64,000 nucleotides of DNA from JBFHIJ01 sp963678775. Its GTDB lineage: Bacteria; Bacteroidota; Ignavibacteria; Kapaibacteriales; UBA2268. Where the stretch lies: assembly GCA_963678775.2 (NCBI GenBank), contig CAXXGR010000010.1, positions 248,001-312,000 of the forward strand, in the 5' to 3' direction. The notes beneath the pieces are model-generated. The model worked only from the letters and a program-made list of their open reading frames with translations. It was not told the DNA's origin and ran no database searches. This document shows positions 34,565 through 43,142 of the stretch, piece after piece. The first letter of the stretch is position 1; every line of letters starts with the position of its first letter. The translations under genes and the position numbers were made by a program.

Positions 34565-36700
34565 TTGAAAGGGAATTTAGGAAGATTCGCTATTGTTGTG
34601 ATACCTATTATTGCTGCTATATTGCTGTTGTATCCAACTTACAAATCTGCTTCTCTTAAAGATTTACAAGCAGATGCTTTTAAAAGAGCAGAAGAAGCTC
34701 AGTCGATAGATGATTCTTTAGCAATCATCGATACGTTTAACAAAGACTACAGAGAAGAATTACAGGGTGCTAACTCTGGAGCTCTTAAACTTGGTCTTGA
34801 CCTTCAGGGTGGTATGTACGTTACTTTGGAAGTTGACGTATTAAAGCTAATTGAAGAAGCTGCTATCAGAGATGCAGTAGACGAAGTGTTTATGGAAATA
34901 CTTGAGAAAACTCGTAAAGAACAAATAGAATCTGACGAGCCTACAATCGAAGTGTTCTTAAGAAACTTTGATGCAGTTAAAGATGCAAGTGGTATTTCTC
35001 TTTTAAATTATTTTGATGTTGGTGACATCAAAGATGCTTCAAGAGAAAAAATTATTGAAAAATTGGAATTAAATGCTACTCAAGCGGTAGATCAAGCATT
35101 GGAAGTTATCCGTCAGCGTATCGACACTTATGGTGTAACTGAACCAAACATACAGAAACAAGGTAATCGTAGAATTATCCTTGAGTTGCCAGGTGTTAAA
35201 GATGAATCGGAAGTAAGATCTCTTCTTGAAACCACAGCTCGTTTAGATTTCCAACTTCTAAGAAATAATTCTAAAATCGTAAGAGCTTTTCAAAAAATTG
35301 ACAAGGTGCTTTACGAACAAAGTCTTAGAAGAAAAGGTATAGAAGTGGAAGAAGAAGTTAAACCTGAAGTTGTTGCTGAAAATACTGCAGAAGAAGCAGG
35401 AAATGATACTCCAACTATAACAGAAGACACAATACAAAAAGATTCTACTGATTTAGCTTCTAATGATTCGACTGAAACAGATACCACTGCTACTGCAGGA
35501 ACTGACTCAGTTGATAAAAATGATCCTTATTCAGGTATGTCTGATTCTGAAGCACAAAAAGCATACAAAGCAAAACATCCGTTTACTTCTTTGTTCGCAA
35601 CTTATGCTATAGTTAACAATCAGTATCAACCAATTTCTTATGATATGGAATCAATTCCTGATATTGATTACTCATTCGTTATCTTAAAAGAACAAATAGA
35701 GTTATTCAATTCTTACTTGTCCAGACCAGCTGTAAAGTCATTGATTCCTTCTAACTTGAAAATTGCAATCGATGCAAAACCTGACCAAAGAGCTTTGAAA
35801 AATAATGTAGAATCATATAATTTCTACTCTTTGAAACGCGATCCTGAACTTACAGGTGAAGTTATTACAAATGCAATGGCAACTTTTGATGCAATGCAAA
35901 ATCAACCAATCGTTAATATGCAGATGAATACTGAAGGTGCTGAAAAATGGGCACGTATTACAGGCGCTAACATTGGTAAACGAATTGCAGTAGTATTGGA
36001 TGGTAGAGTTTATACTGCTCCAAACGTAATTAGTAAAATATCCGGTGGTAGTTCTCAGATTACAGGTATGGCTGATATCCAAGAAGCAAGACTACTTGAA
36101 ATTATTTTGAAAGCAGGTGCTTTGAAAGCTCCTGTACAAATAGTTGAAGAAAGAGTTGTAGGTCCATCTCTAGGTGAAGATTCTATCTCCAGTGGTATTA
36201 ATGCTACAATGTTAGCTGTTGCTTTAGTAATCTTATTTATGATAGTCTACTACAACATTGGTGGTTTTGTAGCCGACTTTGCTGTATTGCTAAATATTAC
36301 TCTTGTTATTTCTGTATTGGCTGCTTTTGGTGGTACTTTAACATTACCTGGTATCGCCGGTATCATTTTGACTATTGGTATGGCAGTGGATGCAAACGTA
36401 CTTATCTTCGAGCGTGTTAGAGAGGAATTGAAAAAAGGAAGATCCATAAAATCTGCAATAGACGAAGGTTTCCAAAAAGCTTTAAGTGCGATTCTTGACT
36501 CTAACATTACTACATTCATTACTGGTTTAATATTGTTCTATCTTGGTAGTGGTCCTATCAAAGGTTTTGCAATGACATTGATGATTGGTATTATTGGTAC
36601 TTTGTTTACCGGTATAGTAGTGACAAGAAAAGTAATTGAAATTATGCTTGGTGATAAAACATCATTCAATTTTGGTCAAACTAAAAATATTCAAGCGTAA
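34565..36700 (+). CDS. secD: Protein translocase subunit SecD
   Basis: A 711-residue SecD, an inner-membrane protein that uses proton flow to help pull exported chains from SecYEG. TM1 is at residues 6-24; LGLDLQGGMYVTLEV and ELPGVKDE mark the P1 region; the periplasmic part is interrupted by a Glu/Thr/Ser/Asp-rich insert at about 260-320; QITGMADIQEARLLEIILKAGAL, the five C-terminal helices, GIAGIILTIGMAVDANVLIFERVREEL and GFAMTLMIGIIGTLFTGI follow. Start is TTG, set by a strong GGAGG seven bases upstream. It is longer than the usual 600-residue SecD because of the insert. secF follows after 39 bp. Confidence 0.96.
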   Translation: MKGNLGRFAIVVIPIIAAILLLYPTYKSASLKDLQADAFKRAEEAQSIDDSLAIIDTFNKDYREELQGANSGALKLGLDLQGGMYVTLEVDVLKLIEEAAIRDAVDEVFMEILEKTRKEQIESDEPTIEVFLRNFDAVKDASGISLLNYFDVGDIKDASREKIIEKLELNATQAVDQALEVIRQRIDTYGVTEPNIQKQGNRRIILELPGVKDESEVRSLLETTARLDFQLLRNNSKIVRAFQKIDKVLYEQSLRRKGIEVEEEVKPEVVAENTAEEAGNDTPTITEDTIQKDSTDLASNDSTETDTTATAGTDSVDKNDPYSGMSDSEAQKAYKAKHPFTSLFATYAIVNNQYQPISYDMESIPDIDYSFVILKEQIELFNSYLSRPAVKSLIPSNLKIAIDAKPDQRALKNNVESYNFYSLKRDPELTGEVITNAMATFDAMQNQPIVNMQMNTEGAEKWARITGANIGKRIAVVLDGRVYTAPNVISKISGGSSQITGMADIQEARLLEIILKAGALKAPVQIVEERVVGPSLGEDSISSGINATMLAVALVILFMIVYYNIGGFVADFAVLLNITLVISVLAAFGGTLTLPGIAGIILTIGMAVDANVLIFERVREELKKGRSIKSAIDEGFQKALSAILDSNITTFITGLILFYLGSGPIKGFAMTLMIGIIGTLFTGIVVTRKVIEIMLGDKTSFNFGQTKNIQA

Positions 36701-36739
36701 TTAATCTAAGTTTGGAAATAATAATTAGAGGAATATATA

Positions 36740-37657
36740 ATGCAATTTTTTGATAAAACAAATATCGACTTCGTAGGTAAAAGGAAAATATTCTTCATTT
36801 TCTCTACGGTAGTGATTTTACTTGGCCTAATAGGTACAATGACATTAGGTGTAAGCTATGGTATCGACTTTGATGGAGGTACAGAAATCGGTGTTGGTTT
36901 CTCCGGTGAAGTAGAAACTAATCAAATACGTACTATTGTTAATGATGCCGGATTCGACGGAGCAGAGATTAAATCTTTTGGTAAAGAAAATCAGTTTTTG
37001 ATTCGTGTGAAAGAATCAGCTGATGCACCACAAATTTTACAAGCTGCTTTAGCTTCTGCTTTTCCAAATTTACAAGTAGAAACTTTAAAAGTTGATAAAA
37101 TCGGTCCTAAAATCGGTAAAGAGTCCAGAATGGATGCGATGATAGCAGTATTTCTTTCTGTGATTGCAATCTTGCTTTATGTTGCATTCCGTTTTGAATT
37201 TACATTTGGTATTGGTGCGATTGTTGCACTTGTACATGACGTATTAGTTACTTTTGCTGTAATCGTTATAGTTAATAAGTTTGGCGTTATCAATCTTGAA
37301 ATCAATCAAACTATATTAGCCGGTATGCTTACAGTAGTAGGTTTTTCTATCAATGATACCGTAATCATTTTCGATAGGATTCGTGAAAACAAAGAAAATC
37401 TTAGAGGTAAAAGATTTACTGACTTGGTAAATACTTCTATCAACGAAACATTAAGCCGTACTATTAATACTGTATTAACTACAGCATTAGTGCTATTAGC
37501 TCTTGTGTTATTTGGTGGCCCGGTGCTTGAAGGTTTTGCATTTACTATGCTTGTTGGTATCATTACAGGTACTTATTCTTCAATCTATATTGCTTCGTCT
37601 TTTGTTATTTGGTATTGGAACGTAACAAAAGAATTGATGCAGAAACAGGATTGTTAA
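36740..37657 (+). CDS. secF: Protein translocase subunit SecF
   Basis: A 305-residue SecF. It has TM1 (residues 15-38), YGIDFDGGTEIGVGF, the P1 domain, and five further helices with ALVHDVLVTFAVIV, LTVVGFSINDTVIIFDRIRENK and GGPVLEGFAFTMLVGIITGTYSSIYIA. It forms the SecDF complex with the upstream gene. Ends 78 bp before the STAS gene, with no clear terminator. Confidence 0.96.
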   Translation: MQFFDKTNIDFVGKRKIFFIFSTVVILLGLIGTMTLGVSYGIDFDGGTEIGVGFSGEVETNQIRTIVNDAGFDGAEIKSFGKENQFLIRVKESADAPQILQAALASAFPNLQVETLKVDKIGPKIGKESRMDAMIAVFLSVIAILLYVAFRFEFTFGIGAIVALVHDVLVTFAVIVIVNKFGVINLEINQTILAGMLTVVGFSINDTVIIFDRIRENKENLRGKRFTDLVNTSINETLSRTINTVLTTALVLLALVLFGGPVLEGFAFTMLVGIITGTYSSIYIASSFVIWYWNVTKELMQKQDC

Positions 37658-37734
37658 AAAAAGAAGCAACAGCACAGTAGTAAATGTCAAATATTTTTGC
37701 TATTATTGAACTAAAAACAAAGTAGTTGTTTTAA

Positions 37735-38100
37735 ATGAGAAAGCAAGAAACATACAAATTCGAAATGATTGAGAGCAATGGTTGTAAAACTGCAGTGCTA
37801 ACTATGAATAGAGAAGCACTCGGGGGCAACGATGCCTTAGATTTTACATCTACATTGCAAAACATAGCTGCTGAAAATCCTTGCTGTGTTATTATAAATA
37901 TGCAAGAATTGCAAATTATTAATAGTTCAGGACTAGGTATGCTTGTAAGTAGTCTTGGTACTTTGAAACAAAAAAGTATCACATTAGCTCTTACCTGTGT
38001 ACCCGAGAAAGTCATAAAACTATTAGAAATGACACATCTAGATAAAGTGTTTACTATACACGATAGTATTGATACAGCAATGAATTTCTGCAAAAGGTAA
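37735..38100 (+). CDS. STAS-domain anti-sigma factor antagonist-like protein
   Basis: A 121-residue STAS domain. CVIINMQELQIINSSGLGML is the conserved strand-turn-helix, and Ser64 (with Ser65) in INSSGLG matches the phosphorylated serine of SpoIIAA/RsbV; the preceding Asp is Asn here. Such proteins compete for anti-sigma kinases in stress or biofilm control. No anti-sigma kinase gene is adjacent, so the partner is unknown. It lies alone between secF and purA. Confidence 0.85.
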   Translation: MRKQETYKFEMIESNGCKTAVLTMNREALGGNDALDFTSTLQNIAAENPCCVIINMQELQIINSSGLGMLVSSLGTLKQKSITLALTCVPEKVIKLLEMTHLDKVFTIHDSIDTAMNFCKR

Positions 38101-38125
38101 CGGAATATTTATTCCTGATATGTCA

Positions 38126-38156
38126 AATGCTCCGACTGGATACAGATCGGAGCATT
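38126..38156 (+). terminator. Stem-loop after the STAS gene (weak terminator)
   Basis: AATGCTCCGA (38126-38135) pairs perfectly with TCGGAGCATT (38147-38156) around 11 bases, 26 bp after the STAS stop and 47 bp before purA. No U-tract follows, so termination is uncertain; it could instead be a purA leader hairpin. Confidence 0.45.
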
Positions 38157-38203
38157 GTCATGCTTTAAAATGTCTATTATTAATAATCTTATAGGGTAGT
38201 ATA

Positions 38204-39478
38204 ATGAGTGTTACGGTAATCGTTGGTTCTCAATGGGGCGACGAAGGCAAAGGTAAAATAGTTAACTTGATTAGTAACGATGCTGAAGTAGTGGCTCGCT
38301 ATCAAGGTGGTGCCAATGCCGGACACACAATCGTAATAGATGGAAAGCAATATATACTGCATCTAATACCATCCGGCATCTTGAATCCGGATGTAAAATG
38401 TGTTATTGGTAACGGTGTGGTTATCGATCCGGTTGCTTTAATGGAAGAAATTCAAATGCTTAAAGAGCATGGAGTTAAAGTTGAAGGTAGGCTGTTTATA
38501 AGTCATAAAGCCCATTTGATTATGCCTTATCACAAGCTTTTAGATGCTGCCAGAGAAGGTAAAAAAGGTGATAGTGCAATTGGTACTACCGGCAGAGGAA
38601 TTGGCCCATCTTATATTGACAAAGCTAAACGAACTGGTATTAGAATTGTTGATCTTTTAGATAGAAAAAGATTTGAAGAAAAAATCAGAAAGAATGTAGC
38701 TGAAGAGAATGAAGTCCTCACAAAAATATATGGATGTGAAGAACTCAATGCAGATGATATCGTAAAAAAATATATTGAATTTGACAATATAATAGATCCT
38801 TATGTAAAAGATACTACGCTTCTGATTAATGAAATGATTAAAGAAGGTAAAGAAGTAATCGTGGAAGGTGCTCAAGGAGCACTTTTAGATTTAGATCACG
38901 GTACTTACCCTTTTGTTACAAGTTCTAACCCTACTTCAGGTGGAGCTTGCACAGGCTTAGGAATTTCTCCTTTGACTATAGATAGAATAATTGGTATTAC
39001 TAAAGCATACTGTACGAGAGTTGGTAATGGACCTTTCCCAACAGAATTGCTTGATGCAGAAGGCGAAAGGCTTAGAAAAATCGGTGCAGAGTTTGGAGCT
39101 ACTACCGGTAGACCAAGACGATGTGGATGGCTTGATTTAGTTGCTTTAAAGTATTCTGTAATGATTAATGGCATTACTGACATTGCTTTTACAAAGTTAG
39201 ATGTACTGGATGAGTTTGAAAAAATTGGTGTTTGTACAGGGTACAAAGTCGATGGGAAGTATCTAAAATCTTTCCCTGTAGATATTCAAACCTTAGAAAG
39301 AATAGAACCACAATACGAATATCTTAAGGGTTGGAATCAATCCCTTGCAGGCATTAGAGATTTTAATAAATTACCAAAAGAAGTCTTTGAGTATTTCAAA
39401 TTTATAGAAGACTATGTTGGTGCTAAAATCTCTATAATTTCTACATCTCCAGATAAAGCCGATACCATTATTAGATAA
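38204..39478 (+). CDS. purA: Adenylosuccinate synthetase
   Basis: A 424-residue enzyme making adenylosuccinate from IMP, aspartate and GTP, first committed step to AMP. Signatures: VGSQWGDEGKGKIVNLIS, YQGGANAGHTIV, IGTTGRGIGPSYIDKAKR, VEGAQGALLDLDHGTYPFVTS, GNGPFPTEL, and the Asp-binding TTGRPRRCGWLD. Length is normal. It stands alone, with a terminator 36 bp after its stop. Confidence 0.98.
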   Translation: MSVTVIVGSQWGDEGKGKIVNLISNDAEVVARYQGGANAGHTIVIDGKQYILHLIPSGILNPDVKCVIGNGVVIDPVALMEEIQMLKEHGVKVEGRLFISHKAHLIMPYHKLLDAAREGKKGDSAIGTTGRGIGPSYIDKAKRTGIRIVDLLDRKRFEEKIRKNVAEENEVLTKIYGCEELNADDIVKKYIEFDNIIDPYVKDTTLLINEMIKEGKEVIVEGAQGALLDLDHGTYPFVTSSNPTSGGACTGLGISPLTIDRIIGITKAYCTRVGNGPFPTELLDAEGERLRKIGAEFGATTGRPRRCGWLDLVALKYSVMINGITDIAFTKLDVLDEFEKIGVCTGYKVDGKYLKSFPVDIQTLERIEPQYEYLKGWNQSLAGIRDFNKLPKEVFEYFKFIEDYVGAKISIISTSPDKADTIIR

Positions 39479-39513
39479 TCTAGTAATAACAAATAATACT
39501 TTTATTCGTGTAT

Positions 39514-39538
39514 AAAGCAACCTATGGTTGCTTTTTTT
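39514..39538 (+). terminator. Intrinsic terminator after purA
   Basis: AAAGCAACC (39514-39522), loop TAT, GGTTGCTTT (39526-39534), then more Ts. It rules out the in-frame TTG at 39528 as start for the next gene. Confidence 0.85.
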
Positions 39539-39557
39539 ATTTTTAGGTGTAAATTAT

Positions 39558-40706
39558 ATGAATGAACTAAGAAAGTTCGTTGCTCCCGAATTTGTATTCG
39601 GTGTTGGCTCGCTTGAATTAGTAGCTCAATATGCAAAGAATTACAGTGTAGAAAAAGCGTTAGTTGTAACTGATAATAACGTTACAAGAGCAGGATGGCT
39701 TAAAAAAGTTACTGATCTTCTGGAGTCAGAAAATATACATTATGTGATTTATAATAATATTACTCCTAATCCTAGAGATTATGAAATACATGAAGGTGCA
39801 AATGTTTATCTACAAAATAATTGTAATATTATAATTTCAGTAGGCGGTGGTAGCGTTATAGATGCGGCAAAAGGGATTGGTTTGGTTTCTCAGCATAGCA
39901 TTAACATCTTAGATTTTGAAGGAGTAGATTTGGTCGAATATTCGATACCTCCTCTAATATGTATACCGACTACATCCGGTAGTTCCGCTGATGTATCTCA
40001 ATTTGCAATTATTAACGATACACAAAGAAAGATAAAGATTGCAATTATTAGCAGAATGATTGTTCCGGATGTTTCTATTATAGATCCTTCAACTTTAATT
40101 ACTATGGATGATTATTTAACTGCCTGCACTTCTATTGATGCTCTTGTTCATGCCATTGAAGCTTATGTCTCGACAGCATCTTCTCCTTTTACAGATTTAT
40201 TTGCTTTAAAAGCCATAGAAACTATTGCACATAATTTGCCTCTATGCATGGCTGATCCAAAAAACCTTCAATTTAGAATTCAACTTATGCAAGCAAGTTT
40301 AAACGCAGGATTGGCATTTTCAAATGCAAGTCTCGGTAATGTGCATGCTATGGCTCATAGTTTGGGAGGTTATAAAGATTTGCCTCACGGTGAGTGCAAC
40401 GCTATGCTTTTACCTGCTGTAATTAATTATAATTATGAATCTCAAAAAATAAGATATAATGACATTGCAAAATATTTTGGATTAGAACTTAAAGGAAACG
40501 ATAATACTGATAAACGTTTACTGATCGACAGAATTAAGGCTTTTATCCAATCCACAGGAATCGAGAGCACTCTTAAAGATAGAGGCGTTTCTTATACTGA
40601 TTTAACTTATCTGGCAACTGCAGCTTATAATGACCCATGTTCTGTTACTAATCCGAGAGAATCTACTATAGAGGATATTAAAGTGATTTATGAAGAAGCA
40701 CTCTAA
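39558..40706 (+). CDS. Iron-containing alcohol dehydrogenase
   Basis: A 382-residue family III alcohol dehydrogenase. It has FGVGSLELV near the start, the nucleotide site SVGGGSVIDAAKGI, PTTSGSSADVSQFA, the metal-binding stretch SIDALVHAIEAYVST, GNVHAMAHSLGG and DLPHGECNAMLLP. These NAD(P)-dependent enzymes reduce aldehydes or oxidise alcohols such as butanol or glycerol. The start at 39558 begins at the family N-terminus just after the purA terminator. Its last 17 bp overlap the next kinase gene, suggesting coupling. Substrate unknown. Confidence 0.9.
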   Translation: MNELRKFVAPEFVFGVGSLELVAQYAKNYSVEKALVVTDNNVTRAGWLKKVTDLLESENIHYVIYNNITPNPRDYEIHEGANVYLQNNCNIIISVGGGSVIDAAKGIGLVSQHSINILDFEGVDLVEYSIPPLICIPTTSGSSADVSQFAIINDTQRKIKIAIISRMIVPDVSIIDPSTLITMDDYLTACTSIDALVHAIEAYVSTASSPFTDLFALKAIETIAHNLPLCMADPKNLQFRIQLMQASLNAGLAFSNASLGNVHAMAHSLGGYKDLPHGECNAMLLPAVINYNYESQKIRYNDIAKYFGLELKGNDNTDKRLLIDRIKAFIQSTGIESTLKDRGVSYTDLTYLATAAYNDPCSVTNPRESTIEDIKVIYEEAL

Positions 40707-41907
40707 AAACATACAAAAAGAAGAGTTAAGAAACAAGATAATGGGTTTTGGCGAAAAATCTGTGAGAAAAAACTTCTTTCCGGATTTACAGCATAAAACC
40801 GAGGAGCATAAACATGGTTTGAAATTGCTTAATCAAGTCAATGATGCTATATGCTTTATTGATTTAGATACATATCAAATTCTAGATTATAATTTAGCTT
40901 TTGCTGATTATTTTGCTCTGCCGAATACAAATATAAAAGGTAGAATATTTCTGAATCTAATTCTTAATGAAAATGTTTCCTTAACTAAACAAACTCTCGA
41001 ACAGATTAAACTTGGCAGTCTTGAAAAATTATCTCTTGTTTTAAAATATGAGATTCAGAATGCAGATAAAATCATGGTAGGTGAAACGTCGTTTTCTTTG
41101 AGCAGATTAGGAGGAGCTAATTTTTTTATTGCAGTTGTGAGGGATATTACTGATAGAGTAGCTGCTGAAAATCGTCTAAAAAATATGAATGTGCAACTCG
41201 AAAAAAAGGTTGAAGAAAGAACAAATAAGCTAAAAGAAATAAATGCAGAGTTAGAGCAATTTGCTTACATAGTTTCTCACGATTTGAAAGCACCTTTGCG
41301 TGGAATCTCTCAAATAGCATACTGGTTGAAAAATGATTTTTTAAGTGACTTAGAACCAGAAGGTTTAGAGTTATTAGATATGTTGATGCAAAGAGTTAAT
41401 ATCCTTGATCAGATAATAGCAGGTATCTTGCAGTACTCTAGAGTAGGCAGAACAGAAACAGATAAAGAGCTTATTGATTTGAAAGAGCTTATTGATGAAG
41501 TGCATTCTTTATTTGATACGAATAAAAAATTTGAACTTCAAACAAAACTTGAAAATAATTTTATAATAGCACATAAAATTAGAATAGAGCAAGTGATACA
41601 AAATTTGGTGGATAATGCTATTAGATATGGTGATAAAGAAAAGACTATTGTAACTATTGAATCTTATGATTTAAGTAACAGTTGGAAAATAATAGTTAGA
41701 GATAATGGACCGGGGATAAGTAAAAAATATCATGATAAAGTTTTTAAAATATTTCAAACACTTCATCCCAAAGAAGTCAATAGTACCGGGATTGGTCTGT
41801 CCATCATTAAAAAAATCATTGAGCTTTACGACGGCACTATTCATATTGATTCGGTACTTGGAAAAGGAACTTCCTTTATAATTAATATACCCAAAAGTCA
41901 AAGTTAA
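40690..41907 (+). CDS. PAS-domain sensor histidine kinase
   Basis: A 405-residue cytoplasmic kinase with no membrane segment. Residues 43-160 form a PAS domain (NQVNDAICFIDLDTYQILDYN, VVRDITDR). A coiled coil follows (165-190) and the HisKA helix has His197 in FAYIVSHDLKAPLRG, typical of phytochrome-like kinases. The ATPase domain has N box VDNAIRYG, G1 DNGPGIS, F box FKIFQTLHP and G2 STGIGLSIIK, all intact. It overlaps the alcohol dehydrogenase gene by 17 bp; no response regulator is adjacent. Signal and target are unknown. Confidence 0.88.
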   Translation: MKKHSKNIQKEELRNKIMGFGEKSVRKNFFPDLQHKTEEHKHGLKLLNQVNDAICFIDLDTYQILDYNLAFADYFALPNTNIKGRIFLNLILNENVSLTKQTLEQIKLGSLEKLSLVLKYEIQNADKIMVGETSFSLSRLGGANFFIAVVRDITDRVAAENRLKNMNVQLEKKVEERTNKLKEINAELEQFAYIVSHDLKAPLRGISQIAYWLKNDFLSDLEPEGLELLDMLMQRVNILDQIIAGILQYSRVGRTETDKELIDLKELIDEVHSLFDTNKKFELQTKLENNFIIAHKIRIEQVIQNLVDNAIRYGDKEKTIVTIESYDLSNSWKIIVRDNGPGISKKYHDKVFKIFQTLHPKEVNSTGIGLSIIKKIIELYDGTIHIDSVLGKGTSFIINIPKSQS

Positions 41908-41992
41908 AATGAAAAACTACCAGCATTAGCAAATAATTAACTATATTCATTCGTCGCTCCTTGATATGTGAACAAATATTATGGAGTTAAAT

Positions 41993-43132
41993 ATGGAATA
42001 TTTCCTCAGCGAAGAGCAAATAATGCTAAAAGAAATGGTAGATAAATTTGCAACCGATAAAATCAAGCCTCACGCATCTTACAATGAAAAAAATCACTTA
42101 TTCCCTAAAGATATTATAGACGAAGCAGGCGAGCTTGGTCTGATGGGCGTTGCATACCCTGATGAATATGGTGGAGCAGGAATGGATTATGTCTCATATA
42201 TGCTAGCTATAGAATCTATTTCAAAAGCTTGTGCGTCTACCGGAGTTATTATTTCAGCACACTCCTCTTTGGTCTGCGAACCAATATTCAAATATGGTAC
42301 AGAAGAGCAAAAAAGAAAATATTTACCTAATTTATTATCAGGTAAACATATTGGTAGTTTCTCCCTAACAGAGGCTGGCGCAGGTTCGGATGCTGGTGCA
42401 ACAAAGACTACTGCAAAGTTGGAAAATGGTAAATGGGTGCTTAATGGTTCTAAACTTTTTGCTACAAACGGAAAAGAAGCTGATATTTTTGTCTTACTTG
42501 CCTCTACAGAACCATCTCAAAAAACAAGAGGAGTAACTGCTTTTATTGTAGAAAAAGAAACTCCAGGTTATAGTATTGGTAAAGTAGAGCAAAAATTGGG
42601 TATTAGAGCGTCTTCTACATCAGAGATTATTTTAGATAATGTTGTTTTACCTATTGAAAATCAGTTAGGTGATCTCAATAAAGGCTTTAAAATAGCAATG
42701 GGCACTTTGGACGGAGGGAGGTTAGGTATTGCTTCTCAGGCTTTAGGTATAGCTCGTGCAGCCATAGAAGATGCTATTAAATATTCAAAAGAGCGAATAC
42801 AGTTTGACCAACCAATTTCAAATTTCCAGGCTATACAGTGGATGATTGCTGATATGTGGACTGAGTATGAAGCCGCTTGGCTATTGACATTTAGAGCTTC
42901 AAAAATGAAGGATGAAGGTTTAGATTACAGTCGCGAAGCAGCAATGGCAAAATTAAAAGCCTCTGAAACTGCAATGATGTGCGCAAATAAAGCAATTCAG
43001 ATTCATGGAGGATATGGCTATACAGAAGATTTTAATGTGGAAAGATACTATAGAGATGCAAAAATTACTGAAATATACGAAGGCACAAGCGAAATCCAAA
43101 GATTGGTTATCGCTCGTAGTCTTTTGAAGTAG
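41993..43132 (+). CDS. Acyl-CoA dehydrogenase (short/branched-chain type)
   Basis: A 379-residue FAD enzyme oxidising an acyl-CoA to the 2-enoyl-CoA. It has SFSLTEAGAGSDAGA for FAD and substrate binding, FATNGKEADIFVLLAS, GIRASSTSEIILDNV, YSKERIQFDQPISNFQAIQ, KAIQIHGGYGYTEDFNVERYYRDAK and the catalytic Glu in IYEGTSEIQR. The start at 41993 is set by GGAG a few bases upstream; an in-frame ATG at 41981 contains this site. It lies 10 bp before icmF. Butyryl- or isobutyryl-CoA is a likely substrate given the mutase neighbour, but this is inference. Confidence 0.92.
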   Translation: MEYFLSEEQIMLKEMVDKFATDKIKPHASYNEKNHLFPKDIIDEAGELGLMGVAYPDEYGGAGMDYVSYMLAIESISKACASTGVIISAHSSLVCEPIFKYGTEEQKRKYLPNLLSGKHIGSFSLTEAGAGSDAGATKTTAKLENGKWVLNGSKLFATNGKEADIFVLLASTEPSQKTRGVTAFIVEKETPGYSIGKVEQKLGIRASSTSEIILDNVVLPIENQLGDLNKGFKIAMGTLDGGRLGIASQALGIARAAIEDAIKYSKERIQFDQPISNFQAIQWMIADMWTEYEAAWLLTFRASKMKDEGLDYSREAAMAKLKASETAMMCANKAIQIHGGYGYTEDFNVERYYRDAKITEIYEGTSEIQRLVIARSLLK

Positions 43133-43142
43133 GAGGTAGCAG

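Noticed and set aside
39528..39557. Longer start for the iron alcohol dehydrogenase
   Set aside because: Located in the purA terminator stem and T-run; family N-terminus begins at 39558.
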